From positions 62,001 to 126,000 of the forward strand of contig NZ_FPAT01000002.1 of the NCBI RefSeq assembly GCF_900116555.1: a stretch of 64,000 bases of DNA, written 5' to 3'. This stretch comes from Actinopolyspora lacussalsi subsp. righensis. GTDB taxonomy: Bacteria > Actinomycetota > Actinomycetes > Mycobacteriales > Pseudonocardiaceae. This document shows, in pieces, positions 40,525 to 49,454 of this stretch (within the stretch, counting starts at the first letter, position 1; each line of letters starts with the position of its first letter). A program made the position numbers and the translations under genes. The notes under the pieces were generated by a model that did no database searches, was not told the origin of the DNA, and saw only the letters and a program-made list of their open reading frames with translations.

Positions 40525-40834
40525 CCGGGATACCTCCACAGTGGTCTTGCGCGCGTTCTGATCCTCACCCGACTCTACTGGCCCGCCACAGCCACTTGGC
40601 AGCGATCTGTGCAATTGCACGGCGGAGTTTGCTCACAGATCGTGACATTCGTCGAATAATAAAAGTTGATCTTAGTCTGTTGGGGTGAAGCCAGGTGAAT
40701 CCGAACACGTTTGTCGGTTTTAGTGGTTAACGTGGATCGGTTTCGGGACGTTTGTGCGTAGGGCGGCACCCTGCGGCCGCTGTCACGGAACCGGGAAAGA
40801 TGTACGCGAACGTGGGATCGAGCTTCGGGGGGAT
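40525..40834. other. Divergent promoter region of AfsR-like regulator
   Basis: A 310-base region between the divergent glycohydrolase and the regulator. The centre (40630-40740) is relatively AT-rich and likely contains both promoters. No repeat copy or ORF is supported. Confidence 0.45.
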
Positions 40835-43735
40835 ATGCCACCGCACGACAACCTGGCCGAGCACCCGAAGAGCGGCTACGAGTTCGGACTACTCGGGCCG
40901 CTCGAAGTGCGTCACGACGGGCGACTGCAGCCGTTGGGCAACTCGGCGATGCGCAGTGCGTTGGCCTGCTTGCTGCTCGAACCGAACCAGGTCGTGTCGA
41001 TGGACAGATTGATCGACACTCTTTGGGGGGAGCAACCACCGCCCACGGCGCGGACCATCATCCACGGCTACGTGTCGCGTATCCGCAAGCTGTTCACCCC
41101 CGAAGCGGGGACAGCGGATCCGGAGAATCCCGCACTGGTCACCCGTGCCCCCGGCTACCTGCTCCAGGTGGACAGCGACCGGATCGACGCGCACCGGGCC
41201 CGAGCCCTGGTCAACCAAGCCGGAAACCTCGAACCCCGGGAACGTTCCCGGACGTTGGCCCGCGCGTTGACGCTGTGGCGTGGTCCGGTGCTTTCCGACA
41301 TCTCCTCCGAGCGACTGCACCGCATGGTCGCCCCCAACCTGGACGAGCTGCGCATGGTGGCGCTGGAGGAGCGGATCGAGGCCGACCTCGAACTGGGCGA
41401 ACACCACGGTGTCGTGGTCGAGCTGTCCGAACTGGTCGAGCAGTACCCGCTCCGCGAGCGGCTCACCGGCCAGTTGATGCTCGCCTACTACCGATCCGGA
41501 CAACGGGCCAGGGCCCAGTCCTGCTACCACACGTTGCGGGAACTGCTGGCCGACGAACTCGGCATCGATCCGGGGCCGGAACTGCGCTCGCTGTACGAAC
41601 GACTGCTGCGCGACGACGAGACACTGGCCGCCCCGAACCGTGCCGTGGCAGGCTCCATCACCCCCGCCAGTGACGTGACCCCGATACAACCGGCGGAACT
41701 ACCTCCGCCCGTGGCCGGTTTCGTCGGAAGGGCCACCGAATCGGCGGCGCTGGACCGGATGCTGTCCGAACAGGATAGCGACTCCGCCAGCGTGCTCGCC
41801 GCCATCACCGGAACCGCCGGAATCGGCAAGAGCGCGTTGGCGGTGACCTGGGCGCACCGCGTCGCGCATCGATTCCCGGACGGCCAGCTCTACGCCTCGC
41901 TGCGTGGGTTCGACTACGAGCGTTCGCCACTCTCACCGGGCGAAGTGCTCACCGGTTTCCTCAAGAGCCTGGGGATCGCCGACGACGCCATACCGATCGA
42001 CCTGAACGAACGGGTGGCCCTGTACCGCTCGCAGCTGGCGCGGCGCCGCGTGCTCATCCTGCTCGACGACGCCAGGGACGCCGACCAGGTGCGTCCGCTG
42101 TTACCCAGTAGCGACGGTTCGCTCGTGCTGGTCACCAGCAGGAAACGGCTCGACGGTCTGGTGGTGCGCAGCGGGGCCAGGGCGTTGCCGCTGGAGAGCC
42201 TGCCCACCACCGCTGCCGTGGAGCTGCTGGATAGGGCCGGTGTGCCGGGCAGATCCCGCTCCGAGCCGCAGGCCGCGCGGAAACTCGCCGACCTGTGCGG
42301 CGGCCTGCCACTGGCGTTGCGCATCGCCGCCGCGCGACTGGCCGCCAACCCGGGCCGCGCGGTGGACGACCTCGTCGGCGAGCTCACCGACGAGCACAAC
42401 CGGCTCACCGGACTCGACATCGACGACACCGACATCAGCGTCCGTCGTGCCTTCGACATCTCCTACCGCAACCTGCACCCCAGTCAGGCGTGGACCTTCC
42501 GGCTGTTGGGGTTGGTTCCCGGCCACACCTTCACCGCGCACGCGGTGGCCGCACTGTGCGGCACCGACTCCGAGACGGCTCGTCGCAGACTGCGAGCGCT
42601 GACACTGGCCCACCTGGTCAGCGAGCCCAGACCGGACCGGTTCGCGATGCACGACCTGTTGCGGGTCTACGCGCGCGAACTCGTGTTCGCCGCCACCGAC
42701 GAAACCGGGGAGGAGTCGGAGACCGCGCTGCGCGGACTGCTGGAGCACTACCTCACCGCCGCCGACCACGCCAGGAGGTTCCTGCGCCCACCGCGTGACG
42801 AGTTGGACTTCTCGGCGACCGAGTGGGAGGTTCCGGACATCACCGGCAGGGCCGAGGCACTGGAGTGGTTCGACGCCGAATGGCCCAACCTGGTGACCGC
42901 CATCGACACGGCCGCCGACCGGCGATGGCACCGGATGGCCTGGTGGTTGGTGCGCCTGCAGTTCAACTACCTCATGGTTCGGTGTCCCTGGGAGGAATGG
43001 GTCACCATCTACACCAGAGGACTCGAGTCGGCGCGTCACATCGGCGACGACACCGGCACGGTACTGATGCTCGCCGGGCTCGGAGTGGTGCACTCCCGTT
43101 CGGGCAGCCCCGAGGTGGCCCTGAAGTACTACGCGGAGTCGCAGCGGGTCGCCACCAAGCTGTCCGAGCGCGGCGAGCTGGCCATGACGCAGGTCAACAT
43201 GGCCAGCGCGCTGTTCCGGTTGGGACGCTACTCGGAAGCGCGACAGCACTGTGAGGACGCGCTGCGGACCTACCGGTCGTTGGGGGACCGGTACCGGGAA
43301 GCGGGAGCGCTGAACAATCTGGCCCAGGTGGAGCAGGTGATCGGCAACCGTGCGGAGGCGTTGGCATACCTGCACGAGGCCGAAAAGCGCTACCGGGAAG
43401 CCGACGATCTCGAAATTCTGGCCATGGTGCTCAACAACTGTGGTGAAGTGAGTGTCGAACTGGACAGGATCGACAGCGCGCGGCGCTACTACGGGGAGGC
43501 GCTCGAAGTGGCCCAGCGCTGTGGCTCGACCATGCGCCAGGCCGCGGCGTATCTGGGGTTGGGTGATGTCGCCTCGCTGCGCGAGGATCACCAGGTGGCT
43601 CGGCGGCGGTGGGAGACGGCACTGTCCATTTTCGAGTCCGGTGGCTCACCGCGTGCCGCGGAGCCGCGTGAACGGTTGCGCCTGGGTGCCGCCGCCACCG
43701 AGGCACCCGAGGTGCGGCGCTGTTCCGGCGTTTAG
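40835..43735 (+). CDS. AfsR/SARP-type transcriptional regulator with NB-ARC and TPR domains
   Basis: 966 residues with four parts. Residues ~12-110 are an OmpR-like winged helix (GLLGPLEVRHDGRLQPLG, DRLIDTLWGEQPPPTARTII). Residues ~115-260 are the BTAD domain (LMLAYYRSGQRARAQSCYH). Residues ~290-560 are an NB-ARC ATPase with Walker A GTAGIGKSA and LILLDDARDADQVRPLL. The C-terminal ~250 residues are a tetratricopeptide array (QVNMASALFRLGRYSEARQHC, then EAGALNNLAQVEQVIGN). Such AfsR-like proteins integrate phosphorylation and ATP binding to activate secondary metabolism or development. No biosynthetic cluster is adjacent, so it may be a global regulator. Confidence 0.93.
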   Translation: MPPHDNLAEHPKSGYEFGLLGPLEVRHDGRLQPLGNSAMRSALACLLLEPNQVVSMDRLIDTLWGEQPPPTARTIIHGYVSRIRKLFTPEAGTADPENPALVTRAPGYLLQVDSDRIDAHRARALVNQAGNLEPRERSRTLARALTLWRGPVLSDISSERLHRMVAPNLDELRMVALEERIEADLELGEHHGVVVELSELVEQYPLRERLTGQLMLAYYRSGQRARAQSCYHTLRELLADELGIDPGPELRSLYERLLRDDETLAAPNRAVAGSITPASDVTPIQPAELPPPVAGFVGRATESAALDRMLSEQDSDSASVLAAITGTAGIGKSALAVTWAHRVAHRFPDGQLYASLRGFDYERSPLSPGEVLTGFLKSLGIADDAIPIDLNERVALYRSQLARRRVLILLDDARDADQVRPLLPSSDGSLVLVTSRKRLDGLVVRSGARALPLESLPTTAAVELLDRAGVPGRSRSEPQAARKLADLCGGLPLALRIAAARLAANPGRAVDDLVGELTDEHNRLTGLDIDDTDISVRRAFDISYRNLHPSQAWTFRLLGLVPGHTFTAHAVAALCGTDSETARRRLRALTLAHLVSEPRPDRFAMHDLLRVYARELVFAATDETGEESETALRGLLEHYLTAADHARRFLRPPRDELDFSATEWEVPDITGRAEALEWFDAEWPNLVTAIDTAADRRWHRMAWWLVRLQFNYLMVRCPWEEWVTIYTRGLESARHIGDDTGTVLMLAGLGVVHSRSGSPEVALKYYAESQRVATKLSERGELAMTQVNMASALFRLGRYSEARQHCEDALRTYRSLGDRYREAGALNNLAQVEQVIGNRAEALAYLHEAEKRYREADDLEILAMVLNNCGEVSVELDRIDSARRYYGEALEVAQRCGSTMRQAAAYLGLGDVASLREDHQVARRRWETALSIFESGGSPRAAEPRERLRLGAAATEAPEVRRCSGV

Positions 43736-44112
43736 TCAGCGTTTAGCGTGCTCTTAGTGGTGCCTGCCAACGTGTGAATGTGCGTTCCGGCCGGCCGTTG
43801 CGGTGCCGGTCACGATCGCACCGCGGCGACTCTCGGGGGGTCGTGAGTGGCCGAGAAGGGGCGGTGCGGAGAGCTCGACCCGTCGAGTTGTCCACCGCCC
43901 GCAACAAAGGGGTCAGGTTATTCCCGGCGTCTTCGGCACCGGGAAGGACATGGGGGTGGGTGCGGACTCCGTGTTCTGGGGGATTCCACAACGACACGGG
44001 GTCCGCGCTCGTGTTCCCGCCCGGCCCGTCCCGAGGGCCGGGCGGTTCGACCCACCGCCGCTGCGCCCCGGCGGCGATCAGTAGTGCTTTCCCGGATCCG
44101 GGGGCGTCCGGG
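43736..44112. other. Intergenic region after AfsR-like regulator
   Basis: 377 bases between two convergent genes. There is no supported gene. I find no strong hairpin and none of the dispersed repeat copies. Confidence 0.45.
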
Positions 44113-44955
44113 TCAGCCGTGCTCCGAAGCGCCCTGGAGCGGGCGCGGTGAGGGCCGTTTGGGTTCTCTGCCGTCCCCCGAGGACGTGCCGCGCAGCCGC
44201 CGACCGACCCACGGGCCCAGGTGTTCACCGATCCAGCGCAGGTCCGCACCGCGCCGTTCCGACCAGGAGCGATCGGCCCGAGCAGGAAACGGCTGCCGCC
44301 AGTCCTCGTCCACGCGCAGCCCCAGGATCTCCGCGGCGTGCAGCGCCACGCGGTGATGTCCCTCCTGGGACAGGTGCAGTCTGTCCTCGCTCCAGGCACG
44401 CTCATGCTGTAACACCCGCATCGACCAGAGGTCCACGACATAGCAGCCGTGTCGCCGCGCGATCGCCCAGAGGTGTGAGTTGTAGGTGCCGACCTTGCCG
44501 CGAACCAGCCGCATCACCGCCGTCCGCCGAGTGTCGAAACCGGTGCCGATCAACACGTCCGCCCCCGTCGCACGCAGTTCGGCCACCGCGGTCTCGAACC
44601 GGCTCGCCAACTCGTCAGGGTCGGCGAACGGTCGGATCATGTCGTTGCCCCCGGCGCTGAACGCGGCGAGGTCCGGCCGCATCTCCACGGCACGTGGCAA
44701 CTGATCCCGCAGGATCTGGTCGAGCAGTTTCCCCCGAACCGCTGTATTAGCGTAGTGCAGCCCGGGGTTCTCGGTCGCCAGCCGTTCCGCCAGCCTGTCG
44801 GACCAGCCCCGGAAAGTCGCGCCGTCGGGGGCCGGATCGTTCAGCCCCTCCGTGAAGCTGTCACCCATCGCCACGAACGTCCGCCACTCCCGATCCCCGT
44901 TCCCGGCATCGTTCTCCGGTGCGCGCTTTCCCGAGGTCGGTGACTCCTCACTCAT
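44113..44955 (-). CDS. SGNH/GDSL-family hydrolase
   Basis: 280 residues. Block I is FVAMGDSFTEGLND with the catalytic serine, block III is SAGGNDMIRP, and block V is DRLHLSQEGHHRVA with the catalytic Asp/His pair. There is no signal peptide from the ATG at 44953-44955, so it is predicted to be cytosolic. The ~40 C-terminal residues are basic and low complexity (RRLRGTSSGDGREPKRPS). Substrates of the family range from lipids to acetylated sugars; no choice can be made here. Confidence 0.88.
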   Translation of the reverse strand: MSEESPTSGKRAPENDAGNGDREWRTFVAMGDSFTEGLNDPAPDGATFRGWSDRLAERLATENPGLHYANTAVRGKLLDQILRDQLPRAVEMRPDLAAFSAGGNDMIRPFADPDELASRFETAVAELRATGADVLIGTGFDTRRTAVMRLVRGKVGTYNSHLWAIARRHGCYVVDLWSMRVLQHERAWSEDRLHLSQEGHHRVALHAAEILGLRVDEDWRQPFPARADRSWSERRGADLRWIGEHLGPWVGRRLRGTSSGDGREPKRPSPRPLQGASEHG

Positions 44956-45098
44956 CGGGGCCGCCTTTCGTACTAGCTCGTCTTCGCCCGCGGTGTCGTA
45001 ACCGGAAAACACATTGGACCTCGGTTGGTCACCTACGCCAGCGTCGGTGACCGCCCCAGTGACCAACGGCACTTATGGCACTGTTCGGTCTCGGTTTT

Positions 45099-45144
45099 CG
45101 TGGGTGGTCGCTTGGCGGAACCTCTGGCACGGCTCTCGCTGCGG
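45099..45144 (+). repeat. Second dispersed repeat family, copy 2
   Basis: CGTGGGTGGTCGCTTGGCGG, then AACCTCTGGCACGGCTCTCG and CTGCGG. It closely matches the reverse complement of 16110-16157. A stem-loop follows immediately. Confidence 0.75.
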
Positions 45145-45295
45145 GGAGGCCCGACATCGGGTAGCGACCTACACAACGTCGGGCCTTCCTCGCGAGAGCC
45201 GCACCGGAGAACCCGCGGCGGTGCCGATTGCGGGAGTGGTGGGGGCTCGGCCTGCGAGGGTGGTCGGGGTTCGGCGCTGCGTCGTAGCGGCGCGG

Positions 45296-45313
45296 CGATT
45301 TCGCGGGAAATCG
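45296..45313 (+). repeat. Dispersed palindrome copy 6
   Basis: CGATTTCGCGGGAAATCG: one substitution in the central tetranucleotide, arms intact. It has the same flanks (CGCGG left, ACGCCG right) and orientation as copy 2. Confidence 0.85.
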
Positions 45314-45669
45314 ACGCCGACCCCTGGGGAGCGCCGAGCCACGCACGGGGCGCGAGCGTGGCCCCACGGCACACGGCGGCACTCACGCGGAGTGCGCCGT
45401 GTTCCCACTCGTGAGTGGTGGTTGTGTTCGGCTGAACAGTTCGTTTCGTATCGTTGAGTCGGTATAGTGTTCCGTCGGTTACAGCAAAACTCCACGCGCG
45501 CGCGGCGCGGCTGCTAACGTCCGGCGGGAAAACGAGACGATCAAGGGGATATCGACGAGCGGAAGTGGTCGGTGGTGCTGCCTCGATCACTTGAATGGGG
45601 AACGCGAAGCATGCCTGCTGACGTCGGAGCGAGTGTGTCTGCCGACAGCATCGAAGCTCTGGGGGAGTC

Positions 45670-47652
45670 GTGACGAGTCCGCGGGAACCGATGCCCGGGT
45701 CGATGGAACGGCACGAGGCTCGGCCGGGGTTTCCGCGGTCGGAGCAGCCGCCTGCCTCCGCACCCTCGGCTACCCCCGCCACCGGGACGACGCCGCCGGA
45801 GGGATCGCGCGGTACGAACTCGGCCGCTGAACCGGTGCGGCCCGATTTCGCGCAGCCGAACGACCCCGACCGCGCGCACGAGCACCGATCCGCGGTGCCC
45901 GGTTCGGCGTCCGGGGCGGCCGGGTCCGCGGCTCGGTTCGACCTGCGCGCGGAATTCGCCACTGCCGCTGCCCAGTCCGACCCGCTCGCGCTGTACAGCC
46001 GCCTCGACCGACTGCTGGAGCGTTTCGAGCACGAACGGTCCCGCTCCCCGCGGCGGCCCAGGGGCCGGGTCGAGCAGACCGAGAACGCGGGCGCCGCCAT
46101 CTCGGGGGAGCTCGACGGGGCGGGAGCGGTGGCACCGGCACGCGTCGAACCCGTCTCGGGATCGCTACCACTGCCGCACGCGGTCAACAACGGTGAACAG
46201 CGACGCCACGCCGCTCCCGAGATGCCACCACATCAGGGGAAATCCGAGTCCGCCAACGGCACGTTCAGCGGCGCCATACCGCTTCCCACCGAGCAGCGTC
46301 GTGATGTCGAGCAGCACGCCGCACCGGAAGCGGGGGGCGAACCGGAGCCCGAATCATCCGATGCCGTGCGGCTCGCGGCGGAACGTCCTGCCGCGGCAGC
46401 CGCCGCACCGACTCACCGGGACGAATCCGCGCCACGGGACGGTGACTCCGCCGAGGAGCGGGAACAATCGCGGGGAAGGCACGCCGGGATGACCGGCTCG
46501 CTGGAAGCCGGGGAGCCCACGGCTTCCCCCGCCCCGGAGCAGGGACCCGCGCGGTTCGAACGCGAGGACGAAAACCCCACCCTGCCGCTGGGCAGTGCGG
46601 CGGACATCCTCGGCCTACCGTCGGAGCAGTCCGCCTCCGACGAGTCCGCGGTCGAGAACGGTACGGACGGCTCCGACGAAATCGCGGAGTCCGGGCGGCA
46701 CGCTCCCGTCGTGGCACAGGAGCAGCCGGCCGCTCGGTCCGGCCCTGTTGTCGAATCCGGCCCCACCATCGAACCCGGGCCCACGGCGGCGATGCCGCCG
46801 TCCCATCCGCCGCGTGAGCACGGGGGCCAGCCCGCGCCGCGGACCGGTCCCGCCAGCGGGCCGTTACCCGCGCCGCCCCCTCCCGGCGCACCCCCTCCCG
46901 CTCCACTGCCTCCCGGATCGCGGCCACCCGTCGAGCCGCCGCGCCGGGGGAATGCTCCGCACGGGGGCCAGGCCCCGGTACGGCCACCGGCGAATCCTGC
47001 CAGCGGGCCGTTCCCAGTGCCGCAACCTCCACGGCAGCCGATGCCTCCCACCCCTCCGCCGGGGCAGCCTGCTCCGGCACAGCCCGCACAGCCCGCGCGG
47101 CCACCCCAACCACCCCCTGGCAACGGGAACACCGGACCTTCGAGCGCTCCGTTCCCCGCTCCCGCGGCGGCACCGTCCGTTCCGGAGGGCGCCCCCGCGA
47201 CACCCTCGCGCCCATCTCCGCGGCAGTCCCAATCGCAGCAGCCCCAATCGCGGCAGCCCCCACCGCGACCGCTCGCGGCCGTTCCGGAGGACCGGGACGT
47301 CCGCAATCGGCCGTCGGAGCCCTCGGCCGCTCCGACGCCCCAACCGCCCAGGTACGAACCGCGCCCCGACGGAGGATTCGGCCCCATGGGCTCCGGTGGT
47401 TGGTCCGGATCCGGAAACTCCAACTACACCGCCAAGGGCAAGTTCCAGCAGGATCCTGCCGAGCAGGGTGGCGAGGAGCGTCCCAGGACGAACGAGCTGC
47501 GCAGCGGGCAGGGCTACAACCGGGACGACGACGAGGAACAACCGAGGTTCCTGGTGCAGGCGGACGATCTCCACGGCACCGACTTCGGGTCCGACCGGCT
47601 GGTGGCACCACCGGTAATCGGAGAGGGGCCGCCCGGCTACCCGGGCTTTTGA
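45670..47652 (+). CDS. Proline-rich, low-complexity protein upstream of EspG
   Basis: 660 residues, mostly disordered. Proline/alanine/glycine/glutamine repeats dominate (PPQPPPGNGN-type). One helical segment near residues 90-125 (FDLRAEFATAAAQSDPLALY, then RLERFEHERS) may be folded. The C-terminus reads RFLVQADDLHGTDFGSDRLV followed by APPVIGEG, which resembles C-terminal tails I associate with PPE/WXG-type ESX-linked proteins of Pseudonocardiaceae encoded just before EspG. The usual N-terminal helical PPE/WXG domain is not visible. It has a GTG start with a GGGGGAG ribosome binding site. Confidence 0.7.
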   Translation: MTSPREPMPGSMERHEARPGFPRSEQPPASAPSATPATGTTPPEGSRGTNSAAEPVRPDFAQPNDPDRAHEHRSAVPGSASGAAGSAARFDLRAEFATAAAQSDPLALYSRLDRLLERFEHERSRSPRRPRGRVEQTENAGAAISGELDGAGAVAPARVEPVSGSLPLPHAVNNGEQRRHAAPEMPPHQGKSESANGTFSGAIPLPTEQRRDVEQHAAPEAGGEPEPESSDAVRLAAERPAAAAAAPTHRDESAPRDGDSAEEREQSRGRHAGMTGSLEAGEPTASPAPEQGPARFEREDENPTLPLGSAADILGLPSEQSASDESAVENGTDGSDEIAESGRHAPVVAQEQPAARSGPVVESGPTIEPGPTAAMPPSHPPREHGGQPAPRTGPASGPLPAPPPPGAPPPAPLPPGSRPPVEPPRRGNAPHGGQAPVRPPANPASGPFPVPQPPRQPMPPTPPPGQPAPAQPAQPARPPQPPPGNGNTGPSSAPFPAPAAAPSVPEGAPATPSRPSPRQSQSQQPQSRQPPPRPLAAVPEDRDVRNRPSEPSAAPTPQPPRYEPRPDGGFGPMGSGGWSGSGNSNYTAKGKFQQDPAEQGGEERPRTNELRSGQGYNRDDDEEQPRFLVQADDLHGTDFGSDRLVAPPVIGEGPPGYPGF

Positions 47653-47690
47653 TACCGGAATTCTCCGGTTGTCCTGCCGTGAGTTCTCCC

Positions 47691-47736
47691 TCGGTGGAAC
47701 CTCTCGTACGGCTCTCGCCGCGAGAGGTTCCACCGA
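47691..47736 (+). terminator. Long perfect hairpin built from the second repeat family
   Basis: TCGGTGGAACCTCTCG (47691-47706) and CGAGAGGTTCCACCGA (47721-47736) are exact 16-bp inverted copies around a 14-base loop. The left part equals the core of the dispersed family (GGAACCTC...ACGGCTCTCGC). It sits 38 bases after the proline-rich gene stop and 49 bases before the EspG start, and so may act as a terminator or attenuator. Confidence 0.7.
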
Positions 47737-47784
47737 GCGCGTACCCCGCAAACCGAGACGACAAAGTCATACTAGGAACCCCGA

Positions 47785-48537
47785 ATGGTCGACACGATCA
47801 CTCTTTCGCTGCCCGCGCTGGACGTGCTTGGCGAGCACCTGCGGCTCGATGTGCGGCGCTATCCGTTCGAGATTCCCGACATCGCCGACTCGCGGGCGGA
47901 GCGGGAGGACGTGGTCCGGCGGGTCTGGAGTGAGTTGGAGACCGCGGGGTTGGCCGTGGACGGTCGGCCCGAGCCGGAAGTGGCCGACGCCCTCTACCTG
48001 ATGTCCAGTTCCGAGACCTCGATCGCGGCCGCCGGGTTGCTCGACGTCCGAAACGGCCAACGGATGGCGGCGCGAGCCGTGGCCACCGGGGAGGTGGGGG
48101 TCGCGGGCGTGATCACCGCTCGCGGGCTCCAGCTCGACTTCATGGCGCCGGAAACGCTGCCCGAGGTATGCGCGCGGCTGCTTCCCCCCGCTCGTCCCGG
48201 ACCGGGACGGGAAACCAGTGTGTCGCTGCGGCTGCTGCGCGACGCGGAACACCGTTCCGCCGAGGGGGTGTCGGGCGCTGCGGACTCACCTTCCGAGGTG
48301 GAGGAGATCACGAGGCTGCACAAGTACCGTCTCGGTCACTTCGTGGTGGCGGGCACCGGCGGGGACGGCAATCGATTCCGCATGCCCACGTTGACGTGGT
48401 TCGACACCGATCGCGGTCGCTACACCATGTGCTACGGGCGTTCGGAGGAGGACGAGACGCTCGTCTGCGCACCCGCCGACCAGCGGGGTATCGCCGCACG
48501 GCTCGGGGAGCAACTGCGTTCGGTCCGGGGAAGTTGA
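47785..48537 (+). CDS. ESX secretion-associated protein EspG family
   Basis: 250 residues. The EspG fold pattern is visible: an N-terminal substrate-like opening (TITLSLPALDVLGEHLRLDV), RYPFEIPDIADSRAEREDVV, and a C-terminal half with HKYRLGHFVVAGTGGDGNRFRM and WFDTDRGRYTMCYG. EspG proteins are cytosolic chaperones that bind PE-PPE pairs for type VII export. The adjacent proline-rich gene may encode or replace its client. No ESX core genes are in the window. Confidence 0.85.
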   Translation: MVDTITLSLPALDVLGEHLRLDVRRYPFEIPDIADSRAEREDVVRRVWSELETAGLAVDGRPEPEVADALYLMSSSETSIAAAGLLDVRNGQRMAARAVATGEVGVAGVITARGLQLDFMAPETLPEVCARLLPPARPGPGRETSVSLRLLRDAEHRSAEGVSGAADSPSEVEEITRLHKYRLGHFVVAGTGGDGNRFRMPTLTWFDTDRGRYTMCYGRSEEDETLVCAPADQRGIAARLGEQLRSVRGS

Positions 48538-48615
48538 GACGTCGAGCACGGGTGTAAGGCACCACACGTCGATCGATGTGTGCGTGCGGCGGCGCGGGTA
48601 AGGCAGGCTTAAGTC

Positions 48616-49314
48616 GTGGACAGTGACAGCACCGGGCGCGGTACGGAAGCGAGCGGGACCGAGCGCGACTCGTTGCTGCGGCTGCTGGGAGGTCGGGCCA
48701 GTGCGCTCGACGCGAGCCTGCCACCGGTGGCCTTCGGGCTGGGGTGGGTGCTCAGCGGTGAGTCCGTAGCCGCCGCCGGGATCTCCGCCGTCGCGGTGGG
48801 AGTCGTGATCGGTGTCTGGCGACTCCTGAGCGGTGCGCGTCCGCTGGCTGTGCTGTTCAGCCTGCTCGCCGTGCTGGTGGGGTCGATCATCGCGCTGCGC
48901 ACCGGGCAGGCGATCGATTTCTACCTCGTTCGGCTGGCTTCCAACGCGGCCAGCGGACTGGCCTGGATGATCAGTATCGCGGTGCGCTGGCCACTGCTCG
49001 GGCTGGTGGTGGGCACGCTGCTGGGGCAGCGCACGCGGTGGCGGCGCGATCCCGATCTGCTGCGTGCCTACAGCAGGGCCAGCTGGGTCTGGGTCGGACA
49101 GTACGTCACGCGGCTGGTGGTGTTCATTCCGCTCTGGATGATCAACGCCGTGGTGCCGTTGAGCATCGCCCAGGTGGTACTGACCTGGCCGTTGGTGGTG
49201 CTCTGCGTCGTGGCCAGCTGGTGGGTGCTGCGGCGTACGCTTCCGCCGGACCACCCCGGTATCCGGCACGCCCGCGGCCCGGAGGACGTGGTGCGCCGGA
49301 TCTCCGGTCGCTAG
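48616..49314 (+). CDS. DUF3159 membrane protein
   Basis: 232 residues with about six transmembrane helices. DUF3159 features include LPPVAFGLGWVLSGESVAAAG, VVIGVWRLLSGARPL and FYLVRLASNAASGLAWMIS, and the C-terminal RGPEDVVRRISGR tail. The family is widespread in actinobacteria with unknown role. It has a weak ribosome binding site before the GTG. It follows EspG on the same strand with a 78-base gap, so co-expression is possible but not indicated. Confidence 0.85.
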   Translation: MDSDSTGRGTEASGTERDSLLRLLGGRASALDASLPPVAFGLGWVLSGESVAAAGISAVAVGVVIGVWRLLSGARPLAVLFSLLAVLVGSIIALRTGQAIDFYLVRLASNAASGLAWMISIAVRWPLLGLVVGTLLGQRTRWRRDPDLLRAYSRASWVWVGQYVTRLVVFIPLWMINAVVPLSIAQVVLTWPLVVLCVVASWWVLRRTLPPDHPGIRHARGPEDVVRRISGR

Positions 49315-49324
49315 ACCTCCGCTG

Positions 49325-49366
49325 GCTGGAACTCCGCCCGCTGGAACTCCGCCCGCTGGAACTCCG
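49325..49366 (+). repeat. 15-bp tandem repeat, nearly three units
   Basis: The unit GCTGGAACTCCGCCC occurs at 49325-49339 and 49340-49354, with 12 bases of a third copy. It sits just after the DUF3159 stop codon, in the gap before a convergent gene. The copy number may vary between strains. Confidence 0.8.
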
Positions 49367-49454
49367 ATGGTGCGGGGCCGAGCCGCGACCGTTCCTCTCG
49401 CGCGAGGACGGTGAAACCGCTCGCGGATCGCTCCCGGTCAGCGGTAATCGCCGG

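Larger units (their letters stand above)
44956..45669. other. Long non-coding region with several dispersed repeat families
   Basis: 714 bases without a supported gene. In order it contains a second-family repeat (45099-45144); an inverted repeat GGCCCGAC/GTCGGGCC (45148-45155, 45178-45185) enclosing the 12-mer GTAGCGACCTAC shared with 35440; palindrome copy 6 (45296-45313); and an AT-richer leader of the downstream gene. It looks like an accumulation site for the same elements found singly elsewhere. Confidence 0.6.
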
